NCBI RefSeq assembly: GCF_016890225.1
Contig: NZ_JAFELM010000021.1
Span: 116,933 to 180,932 of the forward strand
Direction: 5' to 3'
Origin: Bacillus suaedaesalsae
GTDB lineage: Bacteria; Bacillota; Bacilli; Bacillales; SA4
Length of the DNA: 64,000 nt
The notes under the pieces are model-generated. The model made no database searches and was not told the DNA's origin. It saw only the letters and a program-made list of their open reading frames with translations. The translations under genes and the position numbers were made by a program. This document shows, piece after piece, positions 56,449 through 63,655 of the stretch; positions within the stretch are counted from its first letter, which is position 1; every line of letters begins with the position of its first letter.

Positions 56449-57501
56449 ATGAAAAATCTTATCGAACAGTTTCTTGTGAAAGAACTTTCATGTCATTTAC
56501 AACCGATTTATACATATGTTGAATCTGTCCGACATCAAATCTCTGCTTCAGCAGCTGCTGTTTATGTCATACAACACGATAAAATTATTGGAGAGTGGTA
56601 CTCAGGCTTTCATAGTTTATCAAGTGAACAAAAGGTCCAAGAAGACTCAAGGTTTAATGTATATTCTACGAGGAAAAGCTATATCGGCTTAGCGACTTCC
56701 ATTGCGGTCTATGAAGGGAAAATAAAAGAAATTGATGATCTAGTATTAGATTATCTTGATGAGGAAAGGGTTTTACTTGAAGGCACTACCATTCGCCATC
56801 TTGTAACTCATACTCATGGTCTTGATATAAAAGACGGAAAGCTTGTACGTCAATTTTCTCCAGGGGAAGGTTGGGACTACAATAATGCAGGATTGTCGTT
56901 ATTATATAAAATTATCCTACAAACAACTTCCCGCACGGTAAATGAGATTTTGCAAGAAAATGTATTTAAACCGTTACAATTGCAAGAGACAGGATGGGAG
57001 AGTACCGAGCAGGCGAATTTAGTTTGCGACGTGCTCGAGCCTACAAATGAGGCTAGGTTAAGTCTTGATGATAACTCGGGGTTTGAGCGTAACCTGTACG
57101 TCAGTGCTCGTGAATTAGCCCACTTTGGATATTGTCACTTGAAACGCGGAGAAATTGGTGGGAAGCAAATGGTTCCTTCCGCTTTATTCGACATGACTAC
57201 TGCTGTTCAAACACCTATAGCACTACAAAATACTCCTCAAAACGGATTCTTCTGGTTTAGAAATGTAAACAACTTCGCGCAAAGTGAAATTGGGGGCAAT
57301 GTACCTAAGGGAGCGTATCAAATACTAGGAGCCTCTGGTTGTACAGTTCTTGTCATTCCTGAATATGAAGCAGTTGCAGTCCGTATGTACAATAAAAGAG
57401 GAAATCCTCCAGGCTATGACTACTTACAAGATATAAAGCAGTTTGGTAATCTTGTAAGCTCCTTGCTTCAAGAATCGAATCAATCAACGGAGGTTAAATA
57501 A
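56449..57501 (+). CDS. Serine hydrolase (beta-lactamase class C-like)
   Basis: The 350-residue protein has the nucleophile motif STRK (Ser-x-x-Lys) in NVYSTRKSYIGLATSIAVYE, a YNN motif in WDYNNAGLSLLYK, and THTHGLDIK. No signal peptide is seen from ATG 56449, which has GGGGTGG upstream, so it should be cytoplasmic. It lies divergently from sigma pair 1 and ahead of sigma pair 2. Family members include esterases, peptidases and non-enzymatic proteins; the substrate is unknown. An in-frame ATG at 56353 is less likely. Confidence 0.82.
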   Translation: MKNLIEQFLVKELSCHLQPIYTYVESVRHQISASAAAVYVIQHDKIIGEWYSGFHSLSSEQKVQEDSRFNVYSTRKSYIGLATSIAVYEGKIKEIDDLVLDYLDEERVLLEGTTIRHLVTHTHGLDIKDGKLVRQFSPGEGWDYNNAGLSLLYKIILQTTSRTVNEILQENVFKPLQLQETGWESTEQANLVCDVLEPTNEARLSLDDNSGFERNLYVSARELAHFGYCHLKRGEIGGKQMVPSALFDMTTAVQTPIALQNTPQNGFFWFRNVNNFAQSEIGGNVPKGAYQILGASGCTVLVIPEYEAVAVRMYNKRGNPPGYDYLQDIKQFGNLVSSLLQESNQSTEVK

Positions 57502-57665
57502 TGAGTCCATTAGCTATTGTTTTATGGTCACTTCTATTCTTTGCTATTCTCTATGTTGTCATTGAAACTGCTGTTAGAAGAGGAATAGACAGCTCGGAAA
57601 CAAATGAATTACTTCGTGAATTAGTAGAAATCCATCGCAATCAATCAAATAAAAGTGCATCATAA
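57501..57665 (+). CDS. Small membrane-anchored protein (54 aa)
   Basis: This short gene has one membrane helix (about 4-24, LAIVLWSLLFFAILYVVIET) followed by a basic and then acidic tail ending HRNQSNKSAS. Its ATG shares the last base of the hydrolase stop (TAATG) and has a strong GGAGG seven bases upstream, so it is coupled to the hydrolase gene. A terminator follows. The function is unknown. Confidence 0.72.
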   Translation: MSPLAIVLWSLLFFAILYVVIETAVRRGIDSSETNELLRELVEIHRNQSNKSAS

Positions 57666-57672
57666 GCTACGT

Positions 57673-57700
57673 GGACCTTCCCAAAAGAAGGTCCTTATTT
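57673..57700 (+). terminator. Terminator of the hydrolase operon
   Basis: A perfect 8-base stem GGACCTTC/GAAGGTCC with a 6-base loop, then TTATTTTATTT. Confidence 0.85.
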
Positions 57701-57834
57701 TATTTCTTTTCTATTTCTTTTTTATTTCCATTTGTCTCATTTCCCGTTAAGTACTCGTAGCTAGCTTCTAATCCGGAATCCTTTGCTTTATGTCCTTTAA
57801 CAACTTTATATTGATCCATGTTTCGTTGGGCCAT
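57700..57834 (-). CDS. Small hydrophilic protein of unknown function (44 aa)
   Basis: The gene encodes 44 residues, starting MAQRNMDQYKVVKGHKAKDS and continuing GLEASYEYLTGNETN with a Lys/Glu-rich end. AGGAGGTGATC is a near-perfect ribosome binding site, which strongly supports a real gene. I do not recognise the family. It is similar in size and composition to the protein at 26127-26288 but not obviously related in sequence. Confidence 0.65.
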   Translation of the reverse strand: MAQRNMDQYKVVKGHKAKDSGLEASYEYLTGNETNGNKKEIEKK

Positions 57835-57900
57835 ATGATCACCTCCTCTCGAGTAGTCTTCTGTGGTAGTATTTGCTTAGAAAATAATTTTAAATAAATT

Positions 57901-57928
57901 AAAACCTTTTTATATAGAACGGTGTCTA
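57901..57928 (+). promoter_or_regulatory. Candidate ECF promoter of sigma pair 2
   Basis: AAAACC with AAC at 57903-57905, then 18 bases, then GTCTA at 57924-57928. The spacing is identical to that before sigma pair 1. Confidence 0.5.
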
Positions 57929-57972
57929 ATTACTAAACAGATAACTACACATGCATGTTAGGGAGCGATTGT

Positions 57973-58497
57973 ATGGAGAACGAGCTGCTCATAAAACGAG
58001 CGATTAAAGGGGATGAACAAGCATTTTATACACTAATGCTTGAACATAAAGACCAATTATTTCGAATTGCTTACTCTTATTTGAGAAATCAAGAGGATTC
58101 ACTAGAAGCTATTCAAGAGGTTACATGTCGTGCATTTAAAGCTGTGAGGAAGGTAAAGGAGCCTGCCTATTTTACCACATGGCTCGTTCGAATTATGTTG
58201 AATTATTGTAATGATGAACTTCGTAAGAAAAAGCGAGTAACATTGCAGTCACATGAATTAGATCATGCGACAGCGGCAGAGGATTCACATGAAAGAATCG
58301 AGCTAGAAGAAGCAGTAGATGCCCTTGACGAACGAAGTAAACAGGTTATTACATTAAAGTATTTTCATGATTATAAAATTAGTGATATTGCCGAAATAAT
58401 GGAATGTCCAGAAGGAACTGTGAAAACTTGGTTGCATAAAGCGCTAAGAGTATTACGTAAACAGTTAGACGAGAAAGGCGGGGAGAAGCATGTTTGA
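57973..58497 (+). CDS. ECF RNA polymerase sigma factor (pair 2)
   Basis: The protein has 174 residues from ATG 57973, which has AGGGAG eight bases upstream; ATG 57955 has no ribosome binding site. Region 2 is in DQLFRIAYSYLRNQEDSLEA and region 4 in LDERSKQVITLKYFHDYKIS with DIAEIMECPEGTVKTWLHKA. It is a paralogue of the pair 1 sigma factor with the same length. The anti-sigma gene overlaps its end by eight bases. Confidence 0.93.
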   Translation: MENELLIKRAIKGDEQAFYTLMLEHKDQLFRIAYSYLRNQEDSLEAIQEVTCRAFKAVRKVKEPAYFTTWLVRIMLNYCNDELRKKKRVTLQSHELDHATAAEDSHERIELEEAVDALDERSKQVITLKYFHDYKISDIAEIMECPEGTVKTWLHKALRVLRKQLDEKGGEKHV

Positions 58498-59815
58498 AAA
58501 AGAAGAAGCAAAGTTAAGCAATGTGAAACAACAATATGACAATATAATAATTCCTGATTCGATTGATCAATATATCCAAGCTGGTATTCAAACCGCAAAA
58601 GTGAAACGTAAAAGGGCGTCTGTTTACCGTTTTAGTAGTCTGATTGCAGCAGTTCTGTTAATTGCGATGCTATCGATGATTCGTGTTTCCCCAACCTTTG
58701 CCGGCTATATTAGCAATATTCCCGGCTTTGAAAAAATTGTAGAGCTAGTGCGGTCTGATAAAGGCTTAATATCTGCTATAGAGAATGATTTCATCCAGCC
58801 AATTGGTGTGTCTGATGTGCATGATGGAGTAAAGGTAACCATTGACTCTGTAATAGTTGATAATAATGAAATGGTATTATTTTATACGGTAGAAAGTGAT
58901 CGGGATTTAGGTGATATCATGCCAGGGAAAATATCACTTGTAGACCTAGAAACGAATGAAGATTTTGATGCGACATTCTCGTACGGATCTTTACAAGAAG
59001 TTAGTACTGATCCAGTATCAGGGACCATTGAATTCTATGCAGACAAGTGGCCGTCTTCTATGGAACTTTCTCTTCAACTATTTAGTACCCTAGCAGATAA
59101 AGCACGACCTGTTACTTCCGTGTTTACCATGCCTTTTACAATTGATGTACAGAAGTTTGAAGGAATGAAATCAGAGTTTGTCATTAATAAAGCAGCATCT
59201 ATAGAAAATCAAAAGTTTACAATCGAGAAAATGGTCATTCATCCAACAGAAATGGAATTGTCGCTTCAGTTTGACCCTGATAACGACAAGAAGATATTTA
59301 ATTTCGATGATTTGAAAATTGTCGATGAAAAGGGAGAACATTGGAAGACTAAAGCCTCAAATTTTAGTGAGGATGAAAGTATAATCACTTTTGAAAGTAA
59401 TTACTTTTATGAACCTAAGGAGTTGTATGTAGAGTTTTCTTCTGTTCGTGCAATTGACAAGGATGAGCTGGAAATTGTAGTGGACGTAGAAAATCAAAAG
59501 ATTATCAAAGCTCCGTCTGATGGTAGACTTTTAAGTGTTCAACGATCGGGGCATGATCTTAGTTTTCTTTTGAAGAATAACAATGCTCAAGACCAAAATC
59601 ACTCATATAATCTATTTGGAGGAGATATGGTCGATGCTACGGGTGCTACTTACAGTATTAGCTCTAGATTTAGTTCACCTGCTTCAGATGATACCAATAA
59701 TATTCAAATAGAGGGAATTGTCCTGCCGACACTGGATTTTACAAATCCAATAACGTTAACACTAAGTGACTACCCAAGTCGTCTTAATGAAAAAGTTAGA
59801 ATCAGGATTAAGTAA
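58490..59815 (+). CDS. DUF4179-type anti-sigma factor (pair 2)
   Basis: The 441-residue protein has a cytoplasmic N-terminus of about 45 residues (IIIPDSIDQYIQAGIQTAKV), a membrane segment (about 46-64, SSLIAAVLLIAMLSMI) and a large external domain with SPTFAGYISNIPGFEKIVEL and HDGVKVTIDSVIVDNNEMVL. The order and the eight-base overlap with the sigma gene are the same as in pair 1. The external domain should sense a signal outside; the signal is unknown. Confidence 0.85.
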   Translation: MFEKEEAKLSNVKQQYDNIIIPDSIDQYIQAGIQTAKVKRKRASVYRFSSLIAAVLLIAMLSMIRVSPTFAGYISNIPGFEKIVELVRSDKGLISAIENDFIQPIGVSDVHDGVKVTIDSVIVDNNEMVLFYTVESDRDLGDIMPGKISLVDLETNEDFDATFSYGSLQEVSTDPVSGTIEFYADKWPSSMELSLQLFSTLADKARPVTSVFTMPFTIDVQKFEGMKSEFVINKAASIENQKFTIEKMVIHPTEMELSLQFDPDNDKKIFNFDDLKIVDEKGEHWKTKASNFSEDESIITFESNYFYEPKELYVEFSSVRAIDKDELEIVVDVENQKIIKAPSDGRLLSVQRSGHDLSFLLKNNNAQDQNHSYNLFGGDMVDATGATYSISSRFSSPASDDTNNIQIEGIVLPTLDFTNPITLTLSDYPSRLNEKVRIRIK

Positions 59816-59838
59816 AGCTCGCCAATCGGCGAGCTTTT
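59814..59838 (+). terminator. Terminator of sigma pair 2
   Basis: AAAGCTCGCC, a 4-base loop, GGCGAGCTTT and a T. Confidence 0.85.
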
Positions 59839-59839
59839 G

Positions 59840-60031
59840 TCATTGTGTTAAATATTCGTACACTACATCTTGAATGATTTCATTTAAATCAGTTTGATCT
59901 TGTTTATGAATGTCCATAATCCGCTCATATAACTCTGTATAATCCTCTTTACTCAAAGGTACTGAATCAATTGTATGCTGATATTGATACAAGCAATTTC
60001 GAATCATTTTTTCAATGAATATTTTATCCAC
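59840..60031 (-). CDS. yqzH: YqzH-like small protein (63 aa)
   Basis: The 63-residue acidic protein reads MDKIFIEKMIRNCLYQYQHT to DLNEIIQDVVYEYLTQ. The length, the CLYQY and DVVYEYLT motifs and the position next to yqjW fit the YqzH family, which has no known function. The ribosome binding site is AGGAGT. The symbol is a tentative match by memory. Confidence 0.6.
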   Translation of the reverse strand: MDKIFIEKMIRNCLYQYQHTIDSVPLSKEDYTELYERIMDIHKQDQTDLNEIIQDVVYEYLTQ

Positions 60032-60132
60032 AAATCCTACTCCTAGTTGTTTTTTCTTATTTCTTTTATAAATGATGGCTTTCTATATTGCAATGCAAAA
60101 TTTTGTGAGGTCCTAAAATTACCATTTGAAAT

Positions 60133-60146
60133 CGAACGTATATTCC
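60133..60146 (+). promoter_or_regulatory. LexA (SOS) box 1
   Basis: CGAACGTATATTCC matches the Bacillus LexA consensus CGAACRNRYGTTYC at 13 of 14 positions. It lies upstream of a TATAAT at 60161-60166. Confidence 0.7.
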
Positions 60147-60172
60147 CTTATTATTATGAGTATAATAAAATA

Positions 60173-60186
60173 CGAACATATATTCT
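60173..60186 (+). promoter_or_regulatory. LexA (SOS) box 2
   Basis: CGAACATATATTCT matches the LexA consensus at 12 of 14 positions. It lies 40 bases, about four helix turns, after box 1 and just downstream of the TATAAT, so two dimers could bind the same face. Confidence 0.6.
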
Positions 60187-60208
60187 TTTTTGAAAGAAGG
60201 AAATGGTT

Positions 60209-61465
60209 ATGGATTACAGTCAATTTCCATATGAGCGAATATTATGTGTGGATATGAAAAGCTTTTATGCAAGCTGTTCGGCGGTCATGCTAGGTTTGGA
60301 TCCGATGACATGTTATTTAGCGGTAGTAGGCGATACAAATCGGCAGGGAAGTATTGTACTAGCCGCAACGCCGAGAATGAAAGAGGAGTTTGGAATTAAG
60401 ACAGGGTCAAGGTTGTTTGAAATTCCAGACGATCCTCGCATTCAGATTGTGAATCCGAAAATGGGGACATATGTAAGAATTTCAACTGAAATTACGAGAC
60501 TGTTTCACCGCTACGTTCCGAAAGAAGCCATTCACACCTACAGCGTGGACGAAAGCTTTCTTAAAGTTGACGGTGTCGAACATATATGGGGAGATGCTCA
60601 TACGATTGCGAAAAAGATTAAAGGAGAAATTCACAAGGAATTTGGTCTTCATTGTGCGATTGGAATTGGTCCTAATATGCTTTTATCCAAGCTTTGTCTA
60701 GATTTAGAAGCGAAGAAGAAAGGAATTGCCGAGTGGACGTTTCAGGATGTCGAGAAAAAACTATGGCCACTTTCTCCGTTAAGCAAAATGTGGGGAATCG
60801 GGAGCCGAATGGAACGAAATTTAAATCGTATGGGAATTTTTACAGTTGGACAGTTAGCTAACTATCGACTTGAATTATTAGAAAAGAAATTTGGAGTGAT
60901 GGGCAACCAACTTTATTATCATGCTCATGGCATTGATTTATCTGATATCGGTGCTCCGATTATGCAAGGGCAGATTAGTTTTGGAAAAGGGCAAATATTA
61001 TTACGTGATTACCCAGATCCAAACGAAGTAAAGCATGTCATTTTGGAAATGTGTGAAGAAGTTGGCCGAAGAGCTCGCCAGCATAAAAAAGCAGGAAGAA
61101 CGATAAGTCTTGGGATTGGATATAGCAAGGAAGAGTTTGGTGGAGGCTTTCACCGTTCGAGGACAATTGATGAGCCAACGAATATTACCCTTGACTTATA
61201 TAAAGTGTGTCTAGAGTTGTTTGAAGAAAATTATCAAGGAAAGACGGTAAGACGAATTGACATTGCACTTTCTAATATTGTCGAGGATACGGAAATGCAA
61301 TTGAATTTATTTTATACAAGCAAGCCGAAGCAACGGACGCTTGGCTATACGATGGATGCAATTAGAGAAAAATATGGTTCTACTGCAATTTTGCGTGCGG
61401 TTTCTTATACGGATGCTGGAACAGCACGGCATCGCAGCAAGCTAGTAGGGGGGCATAAAGCGTGA
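60209..61465 (+). CDS. yqjW: Y-family DNA polymerase (YqjW/UvrX, Pol Y2-like)
   Basis: This lesion-bypass polymerase has 418 residues from ATG 60209, where AAGGAA lies about eight bases upstream; ATG 60203 touches it. The palm motif LCVDMKSFYASCSAV and the catalytic SVDESFLKVDG are intact, with GIGSRMERNLNRMGI in the hairpin region and a clamp-binding QLNLFYTS near the end. YqjW of B. subtilis is damage-induced and UmuC-like. The two LexA boxes support SOS control. A YolD-like gene follows, as is usual. Confidence 0.93.
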   Translation: MDYSQFPYERILCVDMKSFYASCSAVMLGLDPMTCYLAVVGDTNRQGSIVLAATPRMKEEFGIKTGSRLFEIPDDPRIQIVNPKMGTYVRISTEITRLFHRYVPKEAIHTYSVDESFLKVDGVEHIWGDAHTIAKKIKGEIHKEFGLHCAIGIGPNMLLSKLCLDLEAKKKGIAEWTFQDVEKKLWPLSPLSKMWGIGSRMERNLNRMGIFTVGQLANYRLELLEKKFGVMGNQLYYHAHGIDLSDIGAPIMQGQISFGKGQILLRDYPDPNEVKHVILEMCEEVGRRARQHKKAGRTISLGIGYSKEEFGGGFHRSRTIDEPTNITLDLYKVCLELFEENYQGKTVRRIDIALSNIVEDTEMQLNLFYTSKPKQRTLGYTMDAIREKYGSTAILRAVSYTDAGTARHRSKLVGGHKA

Positions 61466-61496
61466 ATAATGTGGAAAGCAAAGAGAGTGATGAGTC

Positions 61497-61841
61497 ATGA
61501 TTCGAGATCGTGGAAACATAAAATGGACCTCGATGATGCTTCCCGAGCACGTAAAGCTGCTTAGAGATTGGGCGAAAGAGGATGAATTTGAAACAAAGGA
61601 AGAAATTGACGAACAGCAGCTTGAACAAATGAATGAAGTTATTTGCGATGCGATGACATATGGAGCTAGCATTTGCCTTACGTACTTTGAAGGAACAAAG
61701 CATTATACAATCACAGGTACTGTTCACTATGTTGATGAAATAGAGCAAAAGCTCCGCATTATGACAAGTGAAGGCATTCGTAAACACATACCCATTCAGG
61801 CAATAACTGATGTAAAAGAGGTTGATAAAGAAGGGTTTTAA
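61497..61841 (+). CDS. yqjX: YolD-like protein (YqjX)
   Basis: The 114-residue protein has the YolD-like pattern MIRDRGNIKWTSMMLPEHVK at the start and a beta-rich C-terminus (TITGTVHYVDEIEQKLRIMT). YolD-like proteins are found next to UvrX-type polymerases and are proposed partners similar in role to UmuD. AGAGAGTGATGAG provides a ribosome binding site. It lies 31 bases after yqjW, in the same SOS operon. Confidence 0.88.
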   Translation: MIRDRGNIKWTSMMLPEHVKLLRDWAKEDEFETKEEIDEQQLEQMNEVICDAMTYGASICLTYFEGTKHYTITGTVHYVDEIEQKLRIMTSEGIRKHIPIQAITDVKEVDKEGF

Positions 61842-61890
61842 ATGATGTGTAACGAATAATAAGTGACTAAGTCTTTAGGCGGTGTTGGTT

Positions 61891-62277
61891 TTGCGAAATC
61901 GAGGCTCGGCAGTTATCATTCAAAATGGAAAAGTAGCATTAATAAAAAGAACAAAAAGCGAAGAAGTGTATTATGTCTTTCCCGGCGGAGGAGTGGAGGA
62001 AGGCGAATCCCCGGAAGAGGCGACAATTAGAGAAGTGAAAGAAGAATTAGGAGTAAGAATTGAGAACAAGTATTTATTAGCTACAGTGCAGTTTCAAGGA
62101 ATACAATATTTTTATGTAGCGGACATCACTTCAGGTATCTTTGGAACAGGTGAGGGAGAAGAGTTTTCAGATCCAAGTCGTGGTCGTTATGAGCCAACCT
62201 GGGTAGAAATCACAGCTCTTTCTTCTTTAGAAGTAAAACCAAAACAAATAGTTAAATTAATCCAAACACTGACTTAA
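61891..62277 (+). CDS. NUDIX hydrolase
   Basis: The 128-residue protein carries a full NUDIX box (GGGVEEGESPEEATIREVKE and ELGV). NUDIX enzymes hydrolyse nucleoside diphosphates linked to other groups, or damaged nucleotides. The start is uncertain: TTG 61891 has AGGCGG eight bases upstream, while GTG 61882 and TTG 61885 are too close. The substrate cannot be told. It may be co-transcribed with yqjW-yqjX. Confidence 0.85.
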   Translation: MRNRGSAVIIQNGKVALIKRTKSEEVYYVFPGGGVEEGESPEEATIREVKEELGVRIENKYLLATVQFQGIQYFYVADITSGIFGTGEGEEFSDPSRGRYEPTWVEITALSSLEVKPKQIVKLIQTLT

Positions 62278-62296
62278 AAGGTTAGTGTTTTTTTTA
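62264..62296 (+). terminator. Terminator of the NUDIX gene
   Basis: AAACACTGAC, a 7-base loop with the stop codon, GTTAGTGTTT (one wobble) and a run of T. Confidence 0.85.
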
Positions 62297-62305
62297 TTCT
62301 GCCTA

Positions 62306-62356
62306 TTGCATGAAAATGGAAATTGTTATATAGTACATTACAACAGTAATGTACTA
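62306..62356 (+). promoter_or_regulatory. Promoter and palindromic operator of the YtrA-type operon
   Basis: TTGCAT (62306-62311), a 17-base spacer and TATAGT (62329-62334) form a good sigma-A promoter. A perfect inverted repeat TAGTACATTAC-AACA-GTAATGTACTA (arms 62331-62341 and 62346-62356) overlaps the -10 and the start site, as expected for autorepression by the GntR-family regulator encoded next. Confidence 0.8.
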
Positions 62357-62378
62357 CAAAAGTGAGGAGGATGCATAT

Positions 62379-62759
62379 TTGATCTTACATCAGGACAGTA
62401 CAAAGCCGATTTATGTACAAATAGCAGAATGGATTGAAACAGAAATACTGAATGAGAATATAAAGTCAGATGAAAAAGTGTATTCCCAATATCAACTTGC
62501 AGAAATGTTCAATATCAACCCGGCAACGGCTGGTAAAGGAATAAATATTCTAGCAGACGAAAACGTTTTATATAAGAAGCGCGGACTTGGTATGTTTGTA
62601 TCACATCATGCGAAGGAACTTATTTTAAGAAAAAGGAAGAGTCAAACGTTGAAGCGATTAGTTCAGGAAATTGTGTTAGAAGCGAAACGGTTAGACGTAA
62701 CAGAAGAAGAATTACTAGAGATGATTAAAGAGGCAAGTAAAGAAGAGGAGGGAGAATGA
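62379..62759 (+). CDS. GntR-family transcriptional regulator (YtrA subfamily)
   Basis: The 126-residue protein starts MILHQDSTKPIYVQIAEWIE with a winged helix (YSQYQLAEMFNINPATAGKG) and a short helical tail, the size and layout of the YtrA subfamily rather than the longer GntR types. TTG 62379 lies nine bases after GAGGAGG. YtrA-type regulators repress neighbouring ABC transporters. It overlaps the ATPase gene by four bases (ATGA). Confidence 0.9.
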   Translation: MILHQDSTKPIYVQIAEWIETEILNENIKSDEKVYSQYQLAEMFNINPATAGKGINILADENVLYKKRGLGMFVSHHAKELILRKRKSQTLKRLVQEIVLEAKRLDVTEEELLEMIKEASKEEEGE

Positions 62760-63655
62760 TGAACGTCATTGAAAGCGTGGGATTAGTAAAGAAGTACGGA
62801 AATAAAACAGCATTAAACCCACTTGATTTTTCAATCGAAGAAAACAAAATTACAGGTGTGATAGGAAGAAATGGAGCAGGTAAAACAACATTACTAAAAA
62901 TTGTGGCTGGTTTTATTCGAAGTACTTCTGGAGAGATAAAAGTGTTTTCGGAACAACCTTTTGATAACTTAAAGGTTTCACATAATATGATATTTATTGA
63001 TGATACGATGAGTTTTTCGCCATCATTTACCTTACAAGAAATATTAGAAGTAGCAGAAAGCTTTTACCCAAATTGGGATCGAGAACTGGCCAATCGATTA
63101 TTTCAATATTTTGGCTTTCATCAGAAGGAGCGTCACCAAAAGCTATCAAAGGGAAAAAAGAGTACGTTTAATGCAATACTAGGTCTAGCAGCAAGATGTC
63201 CATTAACAATTTTTGATGAACCGACAACAGGAATGGATGCTGCTGTGAGAAAGGATTTCTATCGTGCGTTGCTTAAGGGATATATTGAATTTCCTCGTAC
63301 CATTCTATTATCCAGTCACCATTTAACTGAAATAGAAGATTTGTTAGAAGATGTTTTATTAATAAAAGATGGAGAGGTATGTCTTCATACAACAGTTTCC
63401 GATTTGAAGGAATATGCTATTGGGATAAGCGGTAAGACAGAAATGGTAAAGGAATGGATCGAATCTTGTGATGTAATAGCAGAAAAAACGTTAGGTGCAG
63501 GAAAGTCATATGTAGTAGTCAAAAATTCGGGCGTGAACGTAGAAAAAGCTAGATTACAAGGATTAGAGGTTCATAACATTTCGGCAGAAGATGTTTGTGT
63601 ATATATTACTGAAACAACAGGGAGGGAAATAGATGATGTCCTTAACAGAGGTTAG
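62756..63655 (+). CDS. ABC transporter ATP-binding protein (YtrB-like)
   Basis: The 299-residue ATPase has Walker A GVIGRNGAGKTTLLKI, Walker B LTIFDEPTTGMD and H-loop LSSHHLTE. The signature motif reads LSKGKKSTFN instead of LSGGQ, a form known in YtrB-like ATPases. A C-terminal extension of about 80 residues follows. ATG 62756 overlaps the regulator stop. The partner permease starts before its end, so the three genes form an operon. Confidence 0.88.
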   Translation: MMNVIESVGLVKKYGNKTALNPLDFSIEENKITGVIGRNGAGKTTLLKIVAGFIRSTSGEIKVFSEQPFDNLKVSHNMIFIDDTMSFSPSFTLQEILEVAESFYPNWDRELANRLFQYFGFHQKERHQKLSKGKKSTFNAILGLAARCPLTIFDEPTTGMDAAVRKDFYRALLKGYIEFPRTILLSSHHLTEIEDLLEDVLLIKDGEVCLHTTVSDLKEYAIGISGKTEMVKEWIESCDVIAEKTLGAGKSYVVVKNSGVNVEKARLQGLEVHNISAEDVCVYITETTGREIDDVLNRG

